Source: Nitrososphaeraceae archaeon
Lineage (GTDB): Archaea; Thermoproteota; Nitrososphaeria; Nitrososphaerales; Nitrososphaeraceae
DNA: 5,760 bases
Assembly (NCBI GenBank): GCA_021155845.1
Contig: JAJNBK010000197.1
Location: forward strand, 1 to 5,760
Direction: 5' to 3'
Both the position numbers and the translations under genes were made by a program. Below, one piece after another: positions 1-5,760 of this stretch; position 1 is the stretch's first letter, and each line of letters begins with the position of its first letter. The notes beneath the pieces are model-generated. The model was not told where the DNA came from. It made no database searches and saw only the letters and a list, made by a program, of their open reading frames with translations.

Positions 1-211
1 TTCATATCATTGACCTATTTTGCACAATGAATTTTTTTGATAAAAGAATGTTAGACAAGGTATGACGACAATATAGTAGAAATAATTATGACAATAGGTC
101 CAGACAGAACTCTTGTATTTCTTAAGTCGATTCCCGGATCGACCTTGGTCATTGCTAGATGAATAACTCGCAGAAATATTGTAAGTGATTTCATAAGTAG
201 ACTTATGGGAT
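1..211. other. Leading region with no supportable gene
   Basis: I see no complete gene, RNA gene or repeat here. Position 32 begins a run of seven T that could help end transcription of a gene to the left, but no stem precedes it. In frame 1 a stretch from 55 to 228 reads like protein but is broken by a TGA at 160-162, with an ATG at 88 in front of the break; it may be a decayed or very short gene. Minus-strand reading frames across this stretch are low-complexity and hydrophobic, and have no convincing start context. Confidence 0.5.
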
Positions 212-574
212 ATGACACCACATATTGAGGAAGCGATGATGATACCATACATAAGGAGAACGTATGAGTTATATGACAATACTGAGAATTATTACAAGGT
301 TGTATCGGGCAAACGACCACTGTGTATTGGAGGAGAAAATAATATATTTCCTAGAAAATTGGACGACGACTTTTTGTCAAGAGAAATGCCGGATGACATG
401 ATCTATTACAATAAGAGTAAGAGCATCCTGGTACAAGAAAAAAGAGAAAATTATTTTGACTATAGTGATGTTGATGTAGCAATTGACTTTAATTTAAAAG
501 GATATATCTCTGATGTAAGTACTATGAAGACTACGAAACAAGCGATAATTGCGATGTGTTATAAATTAAATTAA
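212..574 (+). CDS. Hypothetical protein, 120 residues, acidic and tyrosine-rich
   Basis: I do not recognise this protein and assign no function. The frame is closed by a stop at 194-196 and the first possible start is the ATG at 212; a second start at 236 (M9) would also serve. It is rich in Asp, Glu, Lys, Tyr and Ile, with acidic clusters near residues 51-53 (DDD) and 79-90 (around DYSDVDVAID), and has no membrane helix or signal peptide, so a soluble cytoplasmic protein is likely. Only two cysteines are present (C38 and C116) and no zinc motif is visible. No Shine-Dalgarno site precedes 212. A good one (AAGGAG at 253-258) lies inside the gene and instead serves an ATG in another frame at 264, which casts some doubt on which frame is translated. 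It ends 54 nt before the ABC operon, and a TATA-like box overlaps its last codons, so it is probably not in that operon. Spurious ORF is the main alternative. Confidence 0.45.
   Translation: MTPHIEEAMMIPYIRRTYELYDNTENYYKVVSGKRPLCIGGENNIFPRKLDDDFLSREMPDDMIYYNKSKSILVQEKRENYFDYSDVDVAIDFNLKGYISDVSTMKTTKQAIIAMCYKLN
559..568 (+). promoter_or_regulatory. Candidate TATA box for the ABC operon
   Basis: The AT-only stretch TTATAAATTA overlaps the last codons of the upstream ORF and resembles an archaeal box A. An archaeal start about 25 nt downstream would fall near 588-592, giving a leader of roughly 40 nt before the ATG at 629. A second AT-rich stretch at 583-592 could serve instead, with a leader of about 15 nt. 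The choice cannot be made from sequence alone. Confidence 0.35.
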
Positions 575-585
575 GAATGAGAAAT

Positions 586-618
586 AAAAATAGTGTGCAG
601 ATGCAACAAAAATAGTGT
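586..618 (+). repeat. 11-bp direct repeat, two copies 22 nt apart
   Basis: AAAAATAGTGT occurs at 586-596 and again at 608-618, a spacing of 22 nt from start to start, about two turns of the DNA helix. Both copies lie between the candidate TATA box and the ABC ATPase start, at or just after the predicted transcription start. That arrangement would suit an operator bound by a dimer on one face of the DNA, but chance in AT-rich DNA is not excluded. Confidence 0.45.
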
Positions 619-628
619 TGTGATTTAA

Positions 629-1363
629 ATGACTACTAAAGATAATCAGACAAACAATAGAAATAATGACAAGAGAGAAACATACACATTAAGGGTAGAA
701 AACCTGTCTAAGATTTTTTATTCACCAGCAGGCGGCATTGTTGTACTTAATGGTATTAGCTTTGGAATAAAGAAAGGTGAATTTGTGTCTATTGTCGGAC
801 CTTCTGGCAGCGGAAAATCAACTTTATTAAACATTATAGGAGCTTTAGACAGGCCTACCGTAGGAAAAGTCTTCATAAACGATATAGATATTTTTTTGCT
901 CAATGATTACGAAATTGCTCTTTTGAGGAACAATTTGATAGGTTTTATATTTCAATCCTATAATTTGATTAATAGAACAACTGTTCTAAAGAACGTTGAA
1001 ATCCCAGGAATATTGGCTGGAATGAAAAAGAATGAAAGAATTGACCGTGCATTAAGGTTATTAGATATTCTTGGAATTAAAGATAAGGCTAAATCATCAC
1101 CTTCAAACCTAAGTGGTGGACAACAACAGAGAGTCGCAATAGCAAGAGCTATTATGAACAATCCTGCAGTGATTCTTGCAGACGAACCAACTGGCAACCT
1201 CGATACGAAGACAGGACAGGACGTTTTTAATTTGCTAAAGATGCTTTCAGACAAGTTTAGAAGGACAATAATAATGGTAACTCATAATCCGGATCTCTCC
1301 AAAGCAACAGATAGGGTTATCCATCTAAAAGATGGAATAATAGAAAAAGAGGCTATTAACTAG
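629..1363 (+). CDS. ABC transporter ATP-binding protein, MacB/LolD family
   Basis: This is the ATP-hydrolysing subunit of a MacB/LolCDE-type ABC system, acting on the cytoplasmic face of the membrane with the permease encoded at 3356. At 244 residues it has the usual length. All motifs are intact: Walker [10 protein letters not shown] (57-65), Q-loop Q109, signature LSGGQ (161-165) followed by QQR, Walker B VILADE (181-186) with catalytic E186, D-loop NLD (190-192) and switch histidine H219. The sequence FQSYNLI after the Q-loop and DEPTGNLD are typical of the MacB/LolD/FtsE branch. The first 18 residues are an Asn/Lys-rich, polar extension before the domain begins near L21. The ATG at 629 has no Shine-Dalgarno site; starting there keeps the whole domain. 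The next gene begins 3 nt after the stop, so co-translation is likely. Family is firm; substrate is unknown. I give no symbol because MacB in bacteria is a fused protein and LolD implies lipoprotein sorting. Confidence 0.96.
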   Translation: MTTKDNQTNNRNNDKRETYTLRVENLSKIFYSPAGGIVVLNGISFGIKKGEFVSIVGPSGSGKSTLLNIIGALDRPTVGKVFINDIDIFLLNDYEIALLRNNLIGFIFQSYNLINRTTVLKNVEIPGILAGMKKNERIDRALRLLDILGIKDKAKSSPSNLSGGQQQRVAIARAIMNNPAVILADEPTGNLDTKTGQDVFNLLKMLSDKFRRTIIMVTHNPDLSKATDRVIHLKDGIIEKEAIN

Positions 1364-1366
1364 AAT

Positions 1367-3346
1367 ATGACCAATATATCATTTACTCACAAAAGAGAGA
1401 AAAAGCAGAAGAATGCAATATCTTGTCGAATCAAAAAATGGTCAAGAGTATTTTTATTTTCTCTTATCAGTATAACGTTACTTCTGTCATCTAATTGGAC
1501 TTTAACAAAGTCAAATGCTCAGACTGACTTGGATCCTGCTTTCCAAGATTCCTACTGGACCGATGATAATATGATTTCTACGTCTAATACCAGCACTAAT
1601 GATGCCGTCAAGAAGGAAGTGGGTCCTGGAGAAGGTACAGCTACACTTGCCGTCGTCCTTGTTAACAAGGCGCGCTCTGATATTACCGCTGTGAAAGGAT
1701 ATCTAAGTCTTCCAGCTGGGTTCAAAGCAATTGGAGTAATACCACCGGGCATGGGGAAGAATATATCAGACTTATCAGAATACACAGTAGACAGTTATGA
1801 TTCAATTATCAAATCAGGAGAAACATTTACTCTTTATTTTGAGATGAGTGTATTAAAAAATGCAAACGTTGGACCGTACATTGCATCACTTGATTTGGTA
1901 TACTCAAAGGTCCTTGAAACTGGACAAATTACAGTAAAAAATATTGCAATACCTTTCCGTGTTACAGGAAAAGTTGTTTTGGATGTAGTATCAGAAAAAT
2001 ATCATTTAGTCCCAGGTTCTTCTAATAGGGTAAATATAACTATTAAGAATAAGGGTACTGCTAACGCTAGTGGCGTCATTGTCTCGGTCAATGAAGCTCC
2101 TAGTACAAGTAATTCTCTTTCGAGTAGCAATTCATCATTTACTGCTAATGGTGAGGGAACAGAATCTATTCCATTGGTAAACATAGGAAATAATACGTAT
2201 GATATCGGTATTATTCCTGCTAATGGAACAGCTGAAATAAATCCATTAGTTTATCCAAGTAATTCTGCTGGTGAGACAGTGCAGAATCTTGATCTACAAA
2301 TATCATATGGAGATGCCTATGGTAACAGAAAGAATTCTGATCAATCAGTTGGACTTGTCATATCTCCTAAACCTCCACAATCTATTTTGAATATTGATGT
2401 AGGTGTCTCTTCTAATAACCAAAATTCTTCCATTGTTCTAATAGCAGGCAAGATCCAAGAATTGGAGTTTACCATTGCCAACGAGGGCAAAATACCTGTA
2501 ACTGACCTAGTGATCACTCTTACGTCTCGAGCAGATACAGTTAAAATACTTGGAAATTCAAAATGGACTTTTGAGAACTTGGTACCACAATCCAAACTAA
2601 ATCTATCTACCAATGTCTTTGCATCAGAAGATGTTATTGGAAAGCCAATAGAATTTCCAGTGAAAATACAATATGTATCAGATGAACAATCAACTACAGA
2701 GACCATTAACCTAGGATCTTATGTAGATGGCGAAATTAGAGTAAGAGTATACGATCTTGGTATAAACATTATAGGTGATAAGCCAAACCTTATTGGAAAT
2801 CTTTTAAATGAAGGAAATACAGTTGCACTTTTTACAACCGTGGAAATGCTTAAACCTCCATTATCAGAACAAAGAAGTCTTGTAGGAAGCATTGCATCAC
2901 AACAGTATCTTGGTGATCTTACAGAAAATTCTCCTTTACCATTTAGTATTCCGCTTACTATTGATAACAATACTAAAGCTGGAACATATCCTGTCTTTCT
3001 TAAAGTTTCATACAGAGACAATCTCAGAATACCTCATGAATTAACAATAAATGGATCAGTCGATTATGAGCCTATAGAACAAACCACTGACGGTGATAGA
3101 AACACTCCCGCTATAATTCCTATATTAGTTATACTAGTAATAAGTATTGTAATAGCGACTATAGTTGTTCTCAGAAAAAGAAGATCAAAATCAAAACTCT
3201 CGAGGATTTTAGGTATAGATAATAAGATGATCGAGAAAGAAGAAGAAGAAAAAGAAAAAGAACGAGAAGAGGACATTGGTTCTCTTTCAGACGGACCGAC
3301 TGACAAAAAAAGTGACAGCATAATTGATGAGAGGAAGAAAGGATAG
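1367..3346 (+). CDS. Exported, membrane-anchored S-layer-type protein with Ig-like (CARDB/NEW3-like) modules
   Basis: This 659-residue protein is predicted to lie mostly outside the cell. A lysine/arginine-rich start leads into a hydrophobic core (about 28-42) and a plausible cleavage site after SNA (A51). Residues about 60-575 are beta-rich and Asn/Ser/Thr-rich and fall into four Ig-like modules, each ending in a similar strand: LVYS (177-180), ISYG (312-315), IQYV (434-437) and VSYR (547-550). Stretches such as VNITIKNKGTANASGVIVSV match the pattern of archaeal CARDB/NEW3 (COG1361, S-layer-like) domains. At least ten N-X-S/T sites suggest N-glycosylation. A membrane helix (about 582-602) is followed by RKRRSKSK and a highly charged Glu/Lys cytoplasmic tail (about 623-659). 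It sits between the ATPase (3 nt upstream) and the permease (9 nt downstream), so it is probably the extracellular partner of that exporter, which is inference. No other start fits before the signal peptide. The domain family was judged by eye. Confidence 0.88.
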   Translation: MTNISFTHKREKKQKNAISCRIKKWSRVFLFSLISITLLLSSNWTLTKSNAQTDLDPAFQDSYWTDDNMISTSNTSTNDAVKKEVGPGEGTATLAVVLVNKARSDITAVKGYLSLPAGFKAIGVIPPGMGKNISDLSEYTVDSYDSIIKSGETFTLYFEMSVLKNANVGPYIASLDLVYSKVLETGQITVKNIAIPFRVTGKVVLDVVSEKYHLVPGSSNRVNITIKNKGTANASGVIVSVNEAPSTSNSLSSSNSSFTANGEGTESIPLVNIGNNTYDIGIIPANGTAEINPLVYPSNSAGETVQNLDLQISYGDAYGNRKNSDQSVGLVISPKPPQSILNIDVGVSSNNQNSSIVLIAGKIQELEFTIANEGKIPVTDLVITLTSRADTVKILGNSKWTFENLVPQSKLNLSTNVFASEDVIGKPIEFPVKIQYVSDEQSTTETINLGSYVDGEIRVRVYDLGINIIGDKPNLIGNLLNEGNTVALFTTVEMLKPPLSEQRSLVGSIASQQYLGDLTENSPLPFSIPLTIDNNTKAGTYPVFLKVSYRDNLRIPHELTINGSVDYEPIEQTTDGDRNTPAIIPILVILVISIVIATIVVLRKRRSKSKLSRILGIDNKMIEKEEEEKEKEREEDIGSLSDGPTDKKSDSIIDERKKG

Positions 3347-3355
3347 AGAAATAAG

Positions 3356-4636
3356 ATGGACATAAAAGAAGTTTTCATATTATCATTTGATGCTCTTAAG
3401 GAAAGAAAAGTTAGATCCATACTCACTATTTTGATGGTGATGGCAGGAAGCAGTCTTTTGGTAGCAGTTAATGGATTCGGTGCAGGATTCACAGAATTTT
3501 TTAATAATCAATTCAATAATCTCGCACCCAACATACTGTTCGTAAGCAGTGTGGTGCAAGCCGAGGATGGTCCCCCTGTAGGAGGAACGGGCGCACCACA
3601 AGCAGCAAAAATTACGTTAAACGCAGCTGTCATAAACAGATTAAATTCACTTCCATTTATAGATGAAGTTATTTCTTCCTATCAAGCAGATATCACGCTA
3701 GAGTCTCAGGGTGAGTCTAAAAACAATGCAGTTTTGTCTATAGATCCTCAAAAACTATTTGTAATTGCTCCGACATTAGAACTTGTAGAGGGTTCAACAT
3801 TAAGACAAAATGACCCTTCTGCCATGATTATAGCTGAGAATGTGGCCAATCCACCAGGAGAAACAACACCCTTTATTAGTTTAGGTCAAAGCGTCAGAGC
3901 AAAGTATTCTTTTGTCGATGATATAACAGGTCAATCTCAGGAAGAATCAAAGAATTTTGTTGTAACAGGAATTATGGAATCCACTGGAAATCCAACTATA
4001 GACGACTCGGTTGTCATTAATACAGCCGCAGGTAATGCCTTCCTTCAAAAATCAGGTAAGTTTGATTCTTTATTTGTAGTTGCTCAGTCAAGTGAATTTG
4101 TGGATGTAGTAGAACAAGAAATTAGAAGTCTTTATGGTAATGATATAGGAATTACCACTGTCAAAGCGATCTTGAAGACAGTTCAGGAATTTACTGCAGG
4201 GATTAACGCATTTCTTTTAAGTATTGCTGTCATCTCATTAATTGTAGGAGCAGTTGGAATTATAACAACACTATATACATCAGTTATCGAGAGAATTCGT
4301 GAAATTGGAACCCTCAAGGCTCTTGGTGCCCAGAAAAGTAATATTCTAGCTCTTTTTCTAGTTGAAGCTTTGATAATTGGTATTATGGGAGCAACATTGG
4401 GTTTGCTAGCTGGTATTGGCGGAGGGTATCTATTAACCAGAGCGGGCCCTGGAGAGGGTCCACCACTCGATCCTGTTTATCTTCCAACGGATATGATAAA
4501 TGTGTGGATGATTTCCGTTGGACTTAGTATCATAGCAGGACTTCTTCCTGCCTGGAAAGCATCGAGAGTTACACCTATTGAAGCTCTCCGACCAAACGAG
4601 ATGCCTCAGGAACTCATAATCTTCGTCATTTCATAG
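3356..4636 (+). CDS. ABC transporter permease, FtsX/MacB family
   Basis: This is the membrane subunit that pairs with the ATPase at 629. The 426-residue length and layout fit the MacB family: a short cytoplasmic amphipathic start (1-20) with KVRSILT leading into helix 1 (about 22-41), a large extracellular MacB_PCD-type domain (about 45-280), then three helices (about 284-306, 331-357 and 381-398). The FtsX-type coupling segment ERIREIGTLKALGAQKSNI (312-330) and the closing motif LPAWKASRVTPIEALRP (397-413) are well conserved; the first contacts the ATPase in known family members. Homologues act by transmitting ATP-driven movement to the outside domain, not by carrying substrate through a channel in the classical way. 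It starts 9 nt after the surface-protein stop and ends the operon. The tail after RPNE adds 11 residues ending in a hydrophobic IIFVIS, which is unusual for the family. The substrate cannot be deduced. Confidence 0.95.
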   Translation: MDIKEVFILSFDALKERKVRSILTILMVMAGSSLLVAVNGFGAGFTEFFNNQFNNLAPNILFVSSVVQAEDGPPVGGTGAPQAAKITLNAAVINRLNSLPFIDEVISSYQADITLESQGESKNNAVLSIDPQKLFVIAPTLELVEGSTLRQNDPSAMIIAENVANPPGETTPFISLGQSVRAKYSFVDDITGQSQEESKNFVVTGIMESTGNPTIDDSVVINTAAGNAFLQKSGKFDSLFVVAQSSEFVDVVEQEIRSLYGNDIGITTVKAILKTVQEFTAGINAFLLSIAVISLIVGAVGIITTLYTSVIERIREIGTLKALGAQKSNILALFLVEALIIGIMGATLGLLAGIGGGYLLTRAGPGEGPPLDPVYLPTDMINVWMISVGLSIIAGLLPAWKASRVTPIEALRPNEMPQELIIFVIS

Positions 4637-4734
4637 TCTAAATACTATAGCCCATCAGCCGGCTCTTCCTAATCTTCATCAGCATCCCTTAAATTTTAAG
4701 CAAGTTATTCTTATAAATATAGCTAAATACATGC

Positions 4735-4755
4735 AGAGGCTTTTGCCTTTAAGCC
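4735..4755 (+). other. Two mutually exclusive short hairpins
   Basis: The sequence can fold as a 6-bp stem (4735-4740 with 4745-4750, one G-T pair, TTTT loop). Alternatively GGCTT (4738-4742) pairs with AAGCC (4751-4755) around an 8-nt loop. The two share bases, so only one can form at a time. There is no T run directly after, so this is not a textbook terminator, and the stems are short enough to be chance. Confidence 0.3.
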
Positions 4756-4838
4756 AAAATTTCAACACAGACTTATCCGTCATTGACTTTTTTGGAAAAA
4801 TTATTGAGTGTTGCATCATACTATAGAAGTAGATCAAT

Positions 4839-4852
4839 GTAGTAGTAGTAGT
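4839..4852 (+). repeat. GTA trinucleotide repeat, four units
   Basis: Four GTA units plus GT stand in tandem in the intergenic region, about 125 nt before the dehydrogenase start. Such tracts can vary in length by slippage, but four units is short. It lies too far upstream to change core promoter spacing. Confidence 0.7.
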
Positions 4853-4942
4853 TTTAAGTAATGATAATTATATAAGCCAAAGATTTAATCAGGTCAACAA
4901 TGTTATTTAGAGACACACATTATATACAAATGACGATCAATA

Positions 4943-4950
4943 ATTATAAC
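4943..4950 (+). promoter_or_regulatory. Candidate TATA box for the alcohol dehydrogenase, leaderless spacing
   Basis: ATTATAAC is centred about 28 nt before the ATG at 4975, the spacing expected for an archaeal transcript that begins at or next to the start codon. The absence of a Shine-Dalgarno site before 4975 fits a leaderless message. A second box, TTATATAC at 4920-4927, would give a leader of about 25 nt and is the alternative. Confidence 0.45.
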
Positions 4951-4974
4951 AGTATTATAGACATATAGGCTTGT

Positions 4975-5760
4975 ATGAGAGCCGCTCGTATCGTAAAAAC
5001 AAAAGAGCCACTACGTGTTGAAGATCTTAGGACACCAAAGCCAAAACATGAACAAGTTCTAGTGAGAGTAGAATCAGCAGGCGTTTGCCATAGCGATCTG
5101 CATCTGTGGGAAGGTGGTTATGCAGGACCACAGGGGGTTTTTATGAAGGTTGAAGACCGTGGTGTAAAGTTTCCTTTAACTCCAGGCCACGAAGTTGCTG
5201 GTCGAATTGAAGAAATAGGCGAATCTGTTACAGGCTTTCAGACAGGCGAGCGAGTTTTAGTTTATCCTTGGATAGGAGAAGGATTATGTCCCGCATGTCG
5301 GGTGGGAGAGGAAAATTTGTGTGATTTACCGCGAACGTTGGGAATATATCAAGATGGCGGATATTCCGAGCTTATACTCGTTCCAAGTCATAGATACCTT
5401 GTAAAGATCCAAAACTTGGATATTAGTGCGTCTGCGTCGCTTGCTTGTTCGGGTCTTACTGCATATACTGCAGTTAAAAAGGCAAATGCACAGGCAAGTG
5501 AAACAGTAGTATTGGTAGGAGCCGGAGGCCTGGGTCTGATGGCAGTTCAACTTGCGAAAGCTATAACCAATGCTCAGGTGGTGATAGTTGATGTTGATGA
5601 TAAAAAACTCTCAGAAGCAAAGAGACTAGGAGCCGATCAAACAATAAATTCGCTTTCAACTGATGCAGTAAAAGGGATAAAGGATATAACAGGTGGAATT
5701 GGAAGTGAAATTGTTATAGATTTTGTTAATAATGCTAAAACGGCCCAAACTACAATTAAT
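4975..5760 (+). CDS. Zinc-dependent alcohol dehydrogenase (medium-chain family), 3' end outside window
   Basis: The window holds the first 262 codons of a protein that normally has about 340-350 residues. Family members oxidise alcohols or reduce aldehydes and ketones with NAD(P)(H) in the cytoplasm. The N-terminal GroES-like domain carries the catalytic zinc ligands C38 (in GVCHSD), H72-E73 (in PGHE) and C158 (in ACSGLTAY). The structural zinc lobe reads GEGLCPACRVGEENLC, with E102, C105, C108 and C116; Glu in place of the first Cys is the pattern known from Sulfolobus alcohol dehydrogenase, which this protein resembles throughout. The Rossmann fold starts with VGAGGLGLM (181-189), and D206 at the end of the second strand suggests NAD over NADP. 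All catalytic residues seen are intact. The ATG at 4975 starts MRAARIV, the usual beginning of the family. The physiological substrate is unknown. No neighbour in view suggests a pathway. Confidence 0.95.
   Translation, partial: MRAARIVKTKEPLRVEDLRTPKPKHEQVLVRVESAGVCHSDLHLWEGGYAGPQGVFMKVEDRGVKFPLTPGHEVAGRIEEIGESVTGFQTGERVLVYPWIGEGLCPACRVGEENLCDLPRTLGIYQDGGYSELILVPSHRYLVKIQNLDISASASLACSGLTAYTAVKKANAQASETVVLVGAGGLGLMAVQLAKAITNAQVVIVDVDDKKLSEAKRLGADQTINSLSTDAVKGIKDITGGIGSEIVIDFVNNAKTAQTTIN

Larger units (their letters stand above)
4637..4974. other. Intergenic region between the ABC operon and the alcohol dehydrogenase
   Basis: These 338 nt hold no gene I can support and no tRNA. They contain a palindrome AGCCGGCT (4657-4664) followed by a pyrimidine stretch, and an inverted repeat CTTAAA-T-TTTAAG (4688-4700). 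Two competing hairpins lie at 4735-4755. A T6 run (4788-4793) is followed by GG and A5, a GTA repeat sits at 4839-4852, and TATA-like boxes lie close to the next gene. Short reading frames exist on both strands (31 codons at 4731-4826 on +, 34 codons at 4679-4783 on -), but neither has enough support. Ends of the ABC transcript probably lie in the first part of this region. Confidence 0.6.

Noticed and set aside
7..320. Two overlapping minus-strand reading frames (7-279 and 51-320)
   Set aside because: They overlap each other and the plus-strand ORF, are rich in Cys, Ser and Tyr in the way of antisense AT-rich DNA, and show no family motif or start context.
718..3021. Several other minus-strand frames of 60-121 codons under the ATPase and surface-protein genes
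   Set aside because: All lie opposite strongly supported genes with intact motifs and show no recognisable protein features.
3064..3492. Minus-strand frame of 142 codons
   Set aside because: It is the antisense of the surface protein's membrane helix and Glu/Lys tail and of the permease start; its serine and phenylalanine runs are the mirror of the purine-rich coding strand.
4679..4783. Minus-strand 34-codon frame in the intergenic region
   Set aside because: No ribosome site, no TATA box at proper spacing and ordinary AT-rich composition.
4788..4800. T6-GG-A5 stretch as a terminator
   Set aside because: The stem would be A-T only with a very small loop, and it lies about 150 nt past the operon's last stop codon.
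5326..5550. Minus-strand frame of 74 codons
   Set aside because: It lies wholly opposite the alcohol dehydrogenase, whose zinc ligands and Rossmann motif are intact.
1..5760. CRISPR array, insertion sequence ends, tRNA or rRNA genes
   Set aside because: I looked for regularly spaced repeats, paired terminal inverted repeats, transposase motifs and cloverleaf-like segments and found none.

Overview
The window most resembles a mesophilic, AT-rich archaeon, probably an ammonia-oxidising type (Nitrososphaerota/Thaumarchaeota, in the style of Nitrososphaera or Nitrosocosmicus). This rests on four things: starts that mostly lack a Shine-Dalgarno site, TATA-like boxes at archaeal distances, heavy use of AGA and ATA codons, and the protein types. 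These are an alcohol dehydrogenase very like the Sulfolobus enzyme, and a secreted Ig-like S-layer-type protein linked to an ABC exporter. The lineage is an inference from reading; no marker gene is present.

Layout, all confident genes on the + strand. Positions 1-211 hold no gene I can support. Positions 212-574 hold a 120-residue acidic, tyrosine-rich ORF of unknown function whose reading frame is not beyond doubt. Positions 629-4636 form a compact three-gene operon with gaps of 3 and 9 nt: a MacB/LolD-type ABC ATPase, a 659-residue exported protein anchored by a C-terminal membrane helix and built of about four Ig-like modules, and a four-helix FtsX/MacB-type permease. A 338-nt intergenic region (4637-4974) follows, with weak hairpins, a short GTA repeat and promoter-like boxes. 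The window ends inside a zinc-dependent medium-chain alcohol dehydrogenase (start 4975, 262 codons present).

How the genes work together: the ATPase and permease are the two core parts of a mechanotransmission-type (MacB/LolCDE/FtsEX-like) ABC system, which moves or remodels something at the outer face of the membrane rather than importing solutes. The protein encoded between them lies outside the membrane, with a charged cytoplasmic tail, and is the natural candidate for the extracellular partner that MacA or similar adaptors provide in bacteria. The substrate cannot be read from the sequence. The alcohol dehydrogenase has its own promoter-like elements and looks like a separate transcription unit.

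The least ordinary items are the Ig-like partner inside the ABC operon, a 22-nt-spaced direct repeat in front of that operon, and the uncertain coding content of the first 600 bases. I did not find a clear previously undescribed defence or mobile system here.
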